A DNA stretch of 64,000 bases from Acidobacteriota bacterium. GTDB lineage: Bacteria; Acidobacteriota; Thermoanaerobaculia; Multivoradales; JBCCEF01. Below are positions 8,116 through 15,430 of the stretch, piece by piece (positions within the stretch are counted from its first letter, which is position 1; each line of letters opens with the position of its first letter). The notes under the pieces were generated by a model, which was given only the letters and a program-made list of their open reading frames with translations, searched no databases and was not told the DNA's origin. The translations under genes were made by a program, and so were the position numbers. The stretch lies in contig JBCCEF010000006.1 of assembly GCA_039030395.1 (NCBI GenBank), positions 62,001-126,000 on the forward strand, given 5' to 3'.

Positions 8116-9153
8116 CTACCTGGACTGTTTCTTCACATCGGCGAGGCGTTTCTCGATCACACGAATGCGATTCTCTGTGAGTTCTTCCAAGGCCTGGATG
8201 CGTTTGCCGCAGGCCGCAGTGATGTCGCGAGAAAGCCCTTCGTGCCGACCTTCGAGGTCCTTTTGCTCCTGTCTCAACCTGCGGAGTTGCTGGCGCCTCG
8301 ACTTGCGCGCCGAACGCTTCAATCTGACCCCTGGGGAGAGGTCCGTTTGCGCGATCGCGGATGCCAACTCACCGATCCTCGACTCAAGCGCTTTGCGTTG
8401 TGCCTCGAGTGTGTGGACATCTGACTCGTTGATCAGCGCTGCAACCTCAACAGAACTCTGCCAAAAGTCGTGGCCGACCACCGTAACCAGGCCACTGCAT
8501 GAGTCGCGAGAGAATTCCTCCTTGCCGAGCGTCGAAGCGGCGGCCAGTTTCTTGGCGAGCTGATCTGTTTGTCGCGCGCAACTCGCCTTCGATTCGGTTG
8601 CAGAACGATCGAGCTGTTGCTGCAACCTGACGACCTCCTGCCGCGTGCTGTGGAGCGCAGCTTTCTCGGAAGTACAAGGAGGAGCTGCGCCCTGTGGTTG
8701 ACGACCTTGCGCGTATTTGAGTTTCGGCAGGATGAGCGGCGTGGCTTGCCGTTGGCGACTCGTGACTTTCGACCTGGCAGGAACTCCCTGTAGATCGTCT
8801 GACTTGCTGTCGGAGCCCGCTGTGGGTGGCTCGCAGTTCGCCATTGCTAGCATCAGGATCTCGCTTTTGTAGTTGTTCTCGGCTTCAGCAAGCAGCGATC
8901 CCACCTTCCATCGGAAGTTCGGGTCCAGCGCGTCGTAGGACTGCCAGAGCAGGGCGCTGAGGAGATGGGAGGCCAGCCGCCAATCTGCCCGATGGAGCGC
9001 GTTCCGAGCTTCCTCGTATAGCTGCTCGCTGTTGAGTTCGCCTCTGGGCCGCTGGTCTCGGGCGTCGGCTCCTGCCGGGAGGAGCAGTGCACAGGCAAGG
9101 ATCCAACCCGCGGCTCGCAGCGGATAGAAACGGATTAGCCGGCAAGTGCTCAT
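8116..9153 (-). CDS. Exported coiled-coil protein of unknown function
   Basis: 345 residues. The N-terminus is a signal peptide (basic RLIRFYPLR, hydrophobic AAGWILACALLLPAG, cut near ADA). The rest is charged and helical: residues about 25-90 have a short helical-repeat look (YEEARNALHRADWRLASHLL), and the C-terminal half is a long coiled coil rich in Arg, Lys, Glu and Gln (KALESRIGELASAIAQTD and the segments after). Four to five cysteines occur outside the signal peptide. ATG at 9153 has GAGGAG at suitable distance. It overlaps the end of the membrane protein upstream (stop at 9159) by context and is probably cotranscribed with it. No family recognised. Confidence 0.65.
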   Translation of the reverse strand: MSTCRLIRFYPLRAAGWILACALLLPAGADARDQRPRGELNSEQLYEEARNALHRADWRLASHLLSALLWQSYDALDPNFRWKVGSLLAEAENNYKSEILMLAMANCEPPTAGSDSKSDDLQGVPARSKVTSRQRQATPLILPKLKYAQGRQPQGAAPPCTSEKAALHSTRQEVVRLQQQLDRSATESKASCARQTDQLAKKLAAASTLGKEEFSRDSCSGLVTVVGHDFWQSSVEVAALINESDVHTLEAQRKALESRIGELASAIAQTDLSPGVRLKRSARKSRRQQLRRLRQEQKDLEGRHEGLSRDITAACGKRIQALEELTENRIRVIEKRLADVKKQSR

Positions 9154-9158
9154 GTCAG

Positions 9159-9884
9159 TCACTCCTCTCGCAGGTCATCGGACTTGATGCCGGCGGTCGA
9201 TTCGCCTGCGCGGCGCGCTCGGATGGCGTCTAGCTGGTCGGCGAGTTCGGTACCGTTGCTCGCATCGCTCGGGGGCAGTCGCAGAAGATAGATCGCAGCG
9301 TCTTCGACCGTGGACCTCTGCTTGGTGAGCACCGTTGCCATCATCAAACCCGCGCCAACGAGCGCCAAGATGATGCCCGGTGAAGCGGTCGCGATCGACA
9401 TCTTGAACGGCGAAGCTTCCGCCTGCACCCGCGTGTCTTCCTCTCTGAGCTTGCCGAGTACGAAGACGGCTCCGATGATCGCCATGATCATGCCGGTGAC
9501 GAAGCCGAGGTAACGAATCCACAACTGGCCCATCATCTGCATCGAAGCCAGCCGATAGCGGCGGGCGACGACGTCGGATTCGAGCAGGGCAGCAATCTCC
9601 ACTTGACCGGGCGGCAGAAGTTCAGGCTCGATCTCAGTGAGGATGTTGGGAGATTCCCGGGTCAAGTGCCACTGGAGGTAGGCCAGTTGCGCGAGGGAGC
9701 CGACAAAAAAGAAGACGGCAAGAGCCGCTACCGAACGCGCCATCAGAGGAAGAAGCCGTTCTTGCCATTGGGCCAAGCCAGCCGAGGAACCGCCGGGACG
9801 GTAAACCGGCCTCTCCTCTGGCTGAGAAGCCCCAGGCCTCCGGTCCTGCGTCTGGAATCCTCTCGAGGCTCTGCTTTGGTCCAA
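9159..9884 (-). CDS. Three-helix membrane protein of unknown function
   Basis: 241 residues. After a charged N-terminus come a helix around residues 48-72 (SVAALAVFFFVGSLAQLAYL), an extracytoplasmic segment of about 50 residues, a helix near 125-145 (GFVTGMIMAIIGAVFVLGKL) and a third helix near 165-190 (ATASPGIILALVGAGLMMAT), then a polar tail. It pairs with the exported coiled-coil protein downstream (the stop and the next start are within 10 bp). The pair could form an envelope complex; this is inference only. Confidence 0.65.
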   Translation of the reverse strand: MDQSRASRGFQTQDRRPGASQPEERPVYRPGGSSAGLAQWQERLLPLMARSVAALAVFFFVGSLAQLAYLQWHLTRESPNILTEIEPELLPPGQVEIAALLESDVVARRYRLASMQMMGQLWIRYLGFVTGMIMAIIGAVFVLGKLREEDTRVQAEASPFKMSIATASPGIILALVGAGLMMATVLTKQRSTVEDAAIYLLRLPPSDASNGTELADQLDAIRARRAGESTAGIKSDDLREE

Positions 9885-9933
9885 GTGCCCCTCCCAAGGC
9901 GCACTGGTCTCCCGGAGCTCCAGGAGTACCGGT

Positions 9934-9973
9934 AAAAAAAGCGGGCCGGCCCTCAGGGTTGAGGGCCGACCGC
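9934..9973 (-). terminator. Intrinsic terminator, minus strand
   Basis: Read on the minus strand: GCGGTCGGCCCTC, a 6-nt loop, GAGGGCCGGCCCGC, then seven T residues (9934-9940). The stem has a near-perfect 13-14 bp and a textbook U-tract. The nearest annotated minus-strand gene end is more than 400 bp upstream (10379), so something between them is probably transcribed. Confidence 0.7.
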
Positions 9974-10120
9974 GGAGGAACTTGCGTCAACCCCGGCCGC
10001 GGATTGCCGGTGTGGATCCATCCCCGCGGAGTGTTGGGCCCCGCTTGATGGGCACGGTGCCGGCAGTGCGACCGAAGCCGTCTACTTCCTATAGAGCGTG
10101 GTGCGAGAAAAATGGGGTAG
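9941..10120 (-). ncRNA. Candidate small structured RNA upstream of the terminator
   Basis: The minus strand between the repeat at 10156 and the terminator at 9934 has no gene but can fold as a long irregular hairpin: CTGCCGG..CCGGCA outer, CCATC..GATGG middle, GCGG..CCGC inner, followed by the strong terminator. The length of about 180 nt and the hairpin style recall 6S-type RNAs, but no class-specific consensus is evident and I see no convincing promoter. Exact ends are unknown. Confidence 0.25.
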
Positions 10121-10155
10121 TCGCCGCCGAAAAAACTTGAGACCTAATTCTTAGT

Positions 10156-10382
10156 GGGATGCTGAAAACTCCGACAGGAATTTCAGCACCCTGCGACCGA
10201 GCCCCAAAGGGCTCGGCGGCGACTGGGCGCCCCCGCCAGAGGCGCCGTGGATGGGGTGGGCCTGAAAACACAAGTGCTTTCAGGCGAGGGGCGGACCGCG
10301 GGCGGGCGCCCAGCCCCCTAGAGAATGAGCTAGCAGGACTGCTGAGATCAAAGGGCATAGCCCCTTTTCAGCAACCTGCTAG
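10156..10382 (-). repeat. Structured dispersed repeat, copy 2
   Basis: The fullest copy, in reverse orientation to copy 1: GGGATGCTGAAA..TTTCAGCACCC hairpin (10156-10201), CCGAGCCC..GGGCTCGG hairpin, a GGCGCC segment, a GCCTGAAA..TTTCAGGC hairpin, GGGCGCCCAGCCCCCTAG, and the end hairpin CTAGCAG..CTGCTAG. The terminal CTA (10379-10381) is the stop codon of the anti-sigma gene. Confidence 0.9.
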
Positions 10383-11152
10383 GAGCTGCAGATCTCGAAG
10401 TGGAAGGTGTCCACGTCGCGCCCGCCGCGGGCGCTCAAACGGAGGACGTGCGGGCCGGCTTCGAGGCGCGAGGCGGGTAGCGCGAGGATCTCCCGGGAGC
10501 CCCCGACGCCCTGGCGGCGGAGGCCTTCCCGACGCAGCCGCACCGCACCCCGGCGATCGACGATCTCCGCCACCAGTGGTTCGTCCGGGCCGAGCGCCGC
10601 GAGCTGCCGAAGATTCAACGCCAAGGCGGTGCTCCGGTCGCCGGGCACGCAGGGACCGTCACCGACGCCGCGCACCGGCGGGGTCACCTCGACGATCCGA
10701 ACCAACGCGAGGTTTCCGCCGGCGAGGGACTCTCCGTCGAGAATTCGCTGCGCCCGCTGAACGGCCCACAGTCCCCACAGGCCGAAGAGCAAGCAGGCGG
10801 CCATCAAAATCCTGCCGGTGGTGCGGCGCAAGGGACGCGAAGGCGAAGGTCTCTGAAGACCCGGCCCGGCGCCGGTGGGCTCCCGACCCAACCGTTTGCG
10901 CAGGGACGCCCAGGCGGCCTCACGCTGGTCCTGGGATAGGTACGGGCCGGGGCGATGAGGAAACTCCAAGAGTTCTTCGATAACTTCTCGGCATTCGTCG
11001 CAGCGCTCGCGATGAAGATCCAGCCAAGCCCGCTCCTCCACCGGCAAGCGCCCCTCCGCATAGCTGATCCATTCGTCCACCGAGGGGTGACGCGCACCGG
11101 TGTGCGCGGCGAGTTCAGCTAGGAGATCTTCGAGATCCTCCGGGTGATCCAC
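10379..11152 (-). CDS. Zinc-finger anti-sigma factor, single membrane span
   Basis: 257 residues. A ZAS-type anti-sigma motif HxxxCxxC (HRERCDEC, around residue 45) lies in the cytoplasmic N-terminal domain, followed by a linker, one membrane helix (ILMAACLLFGLWGLWAV) and an extracytoplasmic domain ending in a beta-rich stretch. It should hold the sigma factor encoded 36 bp upstream until an envelope signal releases it. GTG at 11152 has AGGGA at about 7 nt. The gene ends within the repeat at 10156-10382. Confidence 0.82.
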   Translation of the reverse strand: MDHPEDLEDLLAELAAHTGARHPSVDEWISYAEGRLPVEERAWLDLHRERCDECREVIEELLEFPHRPGPYLSQDQREAAWASLRKRLGREPTGAGPGLQRPSPSRPLRRTTGRILMAACLLFGLWGLWAVQRAQRILDGESLAGGNLALVRIVEVTPPVRGVGDGPCVPGDRSTALALNLRQLAALGPDEPLVAEIVDRRGAVRLRREGLRRQGVGGSREILALPASRLEAGPHVLRLSARGGRDVDTFHFEICSS

Positions 11153-11187
11153 GGTGGTTCCCTGGCGCAGGCCTCCCTGGGTCGGAG

Positions 11188-11907
11188 CTAGCCGCCGAGC
11201 CGCCTCTTCAGTTTGGCCCGGCCTTGGGCCAGGTGAGCCTTGACCGTCGCTAGCGAGATGTTCAGCTCGTCGGCGATTTCTTGGTAGGACCATTCTGCCA
11301 TCCACAAACGCATGCATTGGCGCATCCGCGGCGGCAGCCGCTGGACCTCGTCGTGCAGACGGCCCACCTGCTCTCGCCGCAGGGCTTCTCGCTCCGGTGT
11401 CCGATCGCCTTTCCAGCCTGGGCGATCCTCCACCTCGTCCCGCGACCCATCGATGGAAACTTCCTTCCCGGCACGCTTCTGGGCCGAGAACCTACGGCGG
11501 TGTTCCCGTAGCTCGTTCAGAGCGATCTTGAAGACCCAGGAGTCAAAGGTGCTTTCGCCCCGAAAATTATTCACTCTGTTGATGATGCGAAAAATCGCCT
11601 CTTGGGCTAGATCGTCGCAGTCATCGCGCCGCACTCCCCGGCGCAGGAAGAATCCGATCAACCTACTGTAGTAGTGCTCGAAGAGCGAGCGAGCGAGCCC
11701 GTCCGCATCTTCGGCCAGTGCCCTTTGTAGGCGAGGGAGTGTCCACCGGTAGGTGCCAACTTCCGCTGGTGGAGACGGGCTAGACCTCGCCTCAGAGGGA
11801 GGGGTGGCACAGGGAGCAGCGGCACTCCCGGGCTCTCGGCGCAAACGAAGCCAGCGCTGAATTGCATTTCTTAAGAAAGTATACACCTTTGACACACTGA
11901 TGTACAT
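11188..11907 (-). CDS. ECF-type RNA polymerase sigma factor
   Basis: 239 residues, longer than a typical ECF sigma because of an Arg/Pro-rich N-terminal extension of about 55 residues. Region 2 is visible around YYSRLIGFFLRRGVRRDD and LAQEAIFRIINRV..FDSWVFKIA; region 4 around LPPRMRQCMRLWMAEWSYQE and IADELNISLATVKAHLAQGR with its helix-turn-helix. It is followed by its presumed anti-sigma factor. The start is uncertain: ATG at 11907 lies in an 18-bp perfect palindrome and lacks a clear Shine-Dalgarno sequence, so an internal GTG is possible. Confidence 0.85.
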   Translation of the reverse strand: MYISVSKVYTFLRNAIQRWLRLRREPGSAAAPCATPPSEARSSPSPPAEVGTYRWTLPRLQRALAEDADGLARSLFEHYYSRLIGFFLRRGVRRDDCDDLAQEAIFRIINRVNNFRGESTFDSWVFKIALNELREHRRRFSAQKRAGKEVSIDGSRDEVEDRPGWKGDRTPEREALRREQVGRLHDEVQRLPPRMRQCMRLWMAEWSYQEIADELNISLATVKAHLAQGRAKLKRRLGG

Positions 11908-11923
11908 AGAGAAATTTCTCTAT
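11906..11923. promoter_or_regulatory. Perfect 18-bp palindrome at the sigma-factor start codon
   Basis: ATAGAGAAATTTCTCTAT, a perfect AT-rich dyad overlapping the start codon at 11905-11907 in GC-rich surroundings. Its position suits an operator or an mRNA hairpin sequestering the start. The effector is unknown. Confidence 0.45.
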
Positions 11924-11964
11924 TAATTGTGCCGTATTCTTCCGCGAAGGGAAGATTGTTGCCC

Positions 11965-12354
11965 CTAGGGCTCTTTTTTTTCTATCGTCCGCCGAAGGCT
12001 CGAGGCCCACGCCGCAGCGGCCAACACCAAGCCAGTTGCGGAATAAAGGGCCAGAGCGCGCAACGAGAAGGACCAGTCGCCCGGTCGCGGTGGGAGTCCC
12101 GCCGTAGCGGAACTGAGAATCGCCACCGGCCCCCGAAACAACCAGGCGGTCCAACCGGTCAGCAATCCGCTGACCACGAACGATCCTCCCCGTTCAGAAA
12201 GCAGTAGGAAAAGCGCTGTCAGAGCGATGGCTTCAAGCCCCCAGAAACCGATCACCGTCAACGCTGAGAGGCCCCTCGGAACCGGTCCAGCGGGCGCCGC
12301 GAGCGCCTGGTGCAGAGCACTCACCAGGATCACCAGCGGCAAGGCCCAAAGCAT
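11965..12354 (-). CDS. Small four-helix membrane protein, hypothetical
   Basis: 129 residues with four predicted hydrophobic segments (MLWALPLVILVSALHQALA; LTVIGFWGLEAIALTALFLL; VVSGLLTGWTAWLF; ALALYSATGLVLAAAAWA) and a basic tail (RRTIEKKEP). ATG at 12354 is used; a TTG 12 nt upstream is possible. It lies upstream of the sigma gene on the same strand. No family recognised. Confidence 0.55.
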   Translation of the reverse strand: MLWALPLVILVSALHQALAAPAGPVPRGLSALTVIGFWGLEAIALTALFLLLSERGGSFVVSGLLTGWTAWLFRGPVAILSSATAGLPPRPGDWSFSLRALALYSATGLVLAAAAWASSLRRTIEKKEP

Positions 12355-12582
12355 GAAGCGTCCCAAGGTCCTGAAATGATATCGCAGTATCTTGCGTTAT
12401 ACTTGAGCATCTAAAATAAAGCCGTCTTGAGGTGAGATGTATTTTCCTTCGCTCCGGACGATGGTTGAAGGGTTCGAGATCCGTACTCCATTGGCTCTTC
12501 GGAAGACGACTCCGAGCTCCCGATGGCCGAGCGGACGCGAAGCCCCGCTAATCCGATCGTCGCCCATCAGCGTATGATTTGA

Positions 12583-13326
12583 ATGATGACCCCCGAGATT
12601 CCTCGCGCCACCCTCCTCGTCTTCACCCTCGGCGCCGACCGTGATGCAGTGCGCCGGCCGGTACTGCCGCCACGGCTGCGAGACGAGGAGGTGGCAGCGC
12701 GCCGGGCTTGGCTCGACGGCGTCCTCGAAGCCGGCCGCCGGACGCACTGCCGGCTAGAGGTCTCGGCCCCCACGAACCTCGATCTGCCGCAGGATGTGTT
12801 CCGCGCCCCGCAGGAAGGAGGCACCTTCGGCCAGCGCCTGGCGCGGGCGATCGGGCGGGCGGGCGGTCACACTGACGGACCGCTGGTGGTGGTCGGCGCC
12901 GACTCGCCGGGATTCTCGGCCCGTCACATCCGCCAAGCCCTCTGCCTCCTGCGGGCCGATCCGAAGCGGGTGGTCCTTGGGCCTGCCGCCGACGGCGGCG
13001 TGTACTTGATCGCCACCGCCCGGCCGATCCCCGGACTGGCGGAGAACGTCGTCTGGTGCCAGAGCCACACCCTGCGCAGCCTGAAGAGCATCCTGAAGAA
13101 CCAGGGTCGGGAGGTGGTCGAACTCGAAGCTCTGGCCGATATCGACGATGTTCCCGCCTTCATCCGCTGGCTGCGCTCCGCGGAAAGCGCCTGGCGAGGA
13201 CTCATCGGCCATCTGCGGGCGCGCCTCGCCGCGACCCTGCGGCCCGGCCGGCCGCGCCGCCTCGGCTCGCCTCGCGACTCGCAGGCCTCCCCCCTTCTCG
13301 CCCGCGGCCCGCCGGCGGTCGCCTGA
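12583..13326 (+). CDS. DUF2064 / TIGR04282-type glycosyltransferase-like protein
   Basis: 247 residues, first gene of the 12.6-23.1 kb block. The family fold is evident from GTFGQRLARAI, VVVGADSPGFSARHI (nucleotide-binding Asp region), VVLGPAADGGVYLIA and a DIDDVPAF C-terminal motif. Members of TIGR04282 are named arsenosugar-biosynthesis glycosyltransferases in current databases because they co-occur with radical SAM and ArsM proteins, and both of those follow here. It resembles nucleotidyl and glycosyl transferases of the GT-A fold. A C-terminal Arg/Pro-rich tail of about 40 residues is extra. Start at the first of two adjacent ATGs. Confidence 0.78.
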   Translation: MMTPEIPRATLLVFTLGADRDAVRRPVLPPRLRDEEVAARRAWLDGVLEAGRRTHCRLEVSAPTNLDLPQDVFRAPQEGGTFGQRLARAIGRAGGHTDGPLVVVGADSPGFSARHIRQALCLLRADPKRVVLGPAADGGVYLIATARPIPGLAENVVWCQSHTLRSLKSILKNQGREVVELEALADIDDVPAFIRWLRSAESAWRGLIGHLRARLAATLRPGRPRRLGSPRDSQASPLLARGPPAVA

Positions 13327-13348
13327 CCGCAATTTCCGACACCTTCTA

Positions 13349-13452
13349 GTCCGATACCGCTTCGGTGGATCCGCCGCAGGCCGGCGGCGCCACTGCGGGA
13401 CCCAACGTGGACGGCCCGCGCTCCGGGTGCGAACCGGCCACCGAACACGAGA
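13349..13452 (+). other. Structured leader between the DUF2064 and radical SAM genes
   Basis: The 132-bp gap contains a possible closed structure: CGGTGG paired with CCACCG about 80 nt later, enclosing a CGCCG..CGGCG hairpin, a GCCACTGCGGG..CCCGC hairpin and GGGTGCGAACC. GGTGGATCC..GCCACTG is loosely reminiscent of a cobalamin riboswitch core, but the conserved 3' box of that class is absent. Confidence 0.2.
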
Positions 13453-13458
13453 GTTGCC

Positions 13459-14358
13459 ATGACCGAACCTTCCGTCCGCGCCGCCCCAGGGAACGACTTG
13501 CCGCCCCCGCGGGTGCGTCTCGCGGCCCTCGATACCTTGTGGTTTCAGGTCGCCGGAACGGTGTGCAACTTGGCCTGCAACCACTGCTTTATCTCCTGCT
13601 CGCCGACCAACCGCACCCACGAGATGATGTCCCTTGCCGAGGTCGAGGGCTACCTGGTGGAGGCGGTTGAGCTGGGGGTGAAGGAGTACTACTTCACCGG
13701 CGGCGAACCGTTTTTGAATCCGGCGATGGAGGCGATTCTCGAAGCCACCTTGGCGGTGGGTCCGGCCAACGTGCTGACCAACGGCCTGCTGCTCGACAGC
13801 GAACGCTGTGCCCGTCTGCGCGCCCTGCAAGATGCCTCCGAGTACTCCCTCGACCTGCGCGTTTCCCTAGACGGCTTCGACGCCGCCAGCAACGACCCGA
13901 TCCGCGGCGAGGGCTCCTTCGAACGGGTGCTCAACGGGGTGCGCAACCTTCTCGCCGCCGGCCTCAATCCGGTGTTGACGGTGACCGAAGTCCACGGCGT
14001 GAGCGGCACCGAGGCGGGCAAGGCCAAGTTCTTCGATCTGCTGCGCGGGCTGGGCGCCGACAAGCCGCGGCTCAAGGTGCTGCCGGTGTTCCAGATCGGC
14101 TCCGAAGCGGAGCGCGGCGGCGCCTACGAGAGCTGGCAAAAGCTGCGCGCCGGCGAGGTCGCGGACGACGGCTGGGAGCACCTGCAGTGCAGCTCCTGCC
14201 GCATGGTGACGGACCGCGGCGTATGGGTGTGCCCGATCCTGGTCAATGAGCCGGAGGGCAAGATGGGCGAGACCTTGAGCGACACCCTGGGCTCGTATCC
14301 CCTCGAACATCCGGCCTGCTGGACCTGCCATGTCTACGGCGTTTCCTGCAAGACCTGA
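13459..14358 (+). CDS. Radical SAM protein with C-terminal cysteine-rich region
   Basis: 299 residues. The CxxxCxxC cluster motif is Cys36, Cys40, Cys43 (VCNLACNHC), followed by YYFTGGEPFLNP (the GGE SAM-binding motif) and LRVSLDGFDAA. Near the C-terminus a second cysteine set (CSSC, CPIL, CWTC, SCKT) could bind an auxiliary Fe-S cluster, as in SPASM/twitch proteins. It is not the canonical ArsS but occupies the same slot beside an ArsM-like methyltransferase and a TIGR04282 protein. The expected role is radical chemistry on an organo-metalloid or sugar intermediate; the substrate is inferred. Confidence 0.85.
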   Translation: MTEPSVRAAPGNDLPPPRVRLAALDTLWFQVAGTVCNLACNHCFISCSPTNRTHEMMSLAEVEGYLVEAVELGVKEYYFTGGEPFLNPAMEAILEATLAVGPANVLTNGLLLDSERCARLRALQDASEYSLDLRVSLDGFDAASNDPIRGEGSFERVLNGVRNLLAAGLNPVLTVTEVHGVSGTEAGKAKFFDLLRGLGADKPRLKVLPVFQIGSEAERGGAYESWQKLRAGEVADDGWEHLQCSSCRMVTDRGVWVCPILVNEPEGKMGETLSDTLGSYPLEHPACWTCHVYGVSCKT

Positions 14359-14370
14359 GGCGACGAAACG

Positions 14371-15390
14371 ATGGCCAACCGAATTCCAGAAGACGCCGTC
14401 GAGAAGGCGCGCCGCGCCGCCGAACGGCAGAAGCTCACGCGCCACCGGGGCCTCGCCACCTGGGGCGAGAAGCTCGTTCCGCTGGAGCGTTTCCGCAAGG
14501 CGGTGGACGAAGCCGGCACGGCCCTGAACCCCGAGGAGAGGGCCGACGCCCGCCAGGAGTACCGCCGGCCGAATTCCGAAGGACCCGCTCCGGAGGCGGA
14601 GGGTCCGTACCGGCGGATCGCCGTCTTCGGCGGCGTCTACAACAATCACTGCGCCCTCGCCGCACTGCTCGAAGAGGCCCACCGGCGCGATGCCGAAGCG
14701 GTCTACTGCCTCGGCGACCTGGGCGGCTTCGGTCCGCACCCGGAGAAGGTCCGGCCCCTTTTGGAGCAGGGCGCCGTCAAGACCCTTCAGGGTAACTACG
14801 AGGAGTCCCTTGCCTCCGGTCGGGAAGACTGCAACTGCGGATATACGGACCCGCGCGACAACCACTTCGCCACTCTCTCCTACCGCTACACGGAGGCCCA
14901 CTGCTCGCCGGAGTTCAAGGCGTGGATGGGCACCCTGCCGCGGCAACGGCGGGTGAGGGTGGGAAGCCGGGAGCTGCTGCTGGTGCACGGCTCGCCGCGG
15001 CGGATCAACGAATTTCTGTTCTTCTCCAGCGCCCCGGCGGCATATTTTGAGACGTTGCTCGACCAGCACCGCTGCGACGGCCTCCTGTGTACCCACACCG
15101 GTTTGCACTGGCACCGCCGCCTGCCTTCCGGCCGCGACGCCGTCAACGTCGGGGTGATCGGCCGGCCGGCGAACGACGGCGACCCGCGGGTGTGGTTCTC
15201 GATCCTCGAAGAGAGCCGCAACGGCATCGACGTCGAACTCGTGCCACTGGCCTACGACCACCAAGGCCTGGCCGAGGAAATGCGCCGGGAAGAGCTGCCG
15301 GAAGAATTTGTCGAGACCATCCTCAGCGGATGGTGGACCACCTGCCTCGAAGTCCTGCCGCCGAGGGAGCGCGCGGCTTCCAAGTACTGA
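14371..15390 (+). CDS. Calcineurin-like phosphoesterase-family protein with altered metal motifs
   Basis: 339 residues, starting 12 bp after the radical SAM stop. The metallophosphatase core is traceable: AVFGGVYNNHCALAALL where the DxH motif should be, YCLGDLGGFGPHPEKV (GD motif kept), TLQGNYEESL (GN kept, His changed to Tyr), LLLVHGSPRR and a CTHTGLHW segment in place of GHTH. The missing first Asp/His suggests either altered metal binding or non-catalytic use. Residues 1-75 are a charged helical extension. A cysteine pair (CNCG) sits mid-protein. Possible role: dephosphorylating a pathway intermediate. Confidence 0.72.
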   Translation: MANRIPEDAVEKARRAAERQKLTRHRGLATWGEKLVPLERFRKAVDEAGTALNPEERADARQEYRRPNSEGPAPEAEGPYRRIAVFGGVYNNHCALAALLEEAHRRDAEAVYCLGDLGGFGPHPEKVRPLLEQGAVKTLQGNYEESLASGREDCNCGYTDPRDNHFATLSYRYTEAHCSPEFKAWMGTLPRQRRVRVGSRELLLVHGSPRRINEFLFFSSAPAAYFETLLDQHRCDGLLCTHTGLHWHRRLPSGRDAVNVGVIGRPANDGDPRVWFSILEESRNGIDVELVPLAYDHQGLAEEMRREELPEEFVETILSGWWTTCLEVLPPRERAASKY

Positions 15391-15430
15391 GCACCATGAC
15401 TTCGCAATCTTTGGGAAAGAGAGGGACGAA

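Noticed and set aside
13349-13452. Cobalamin riboswitch
   Set aside because: Only short GC-rich fragments resemble the core; the conserved 3' B12-box sequence is missing, so it is kept only as an unassigned leader.
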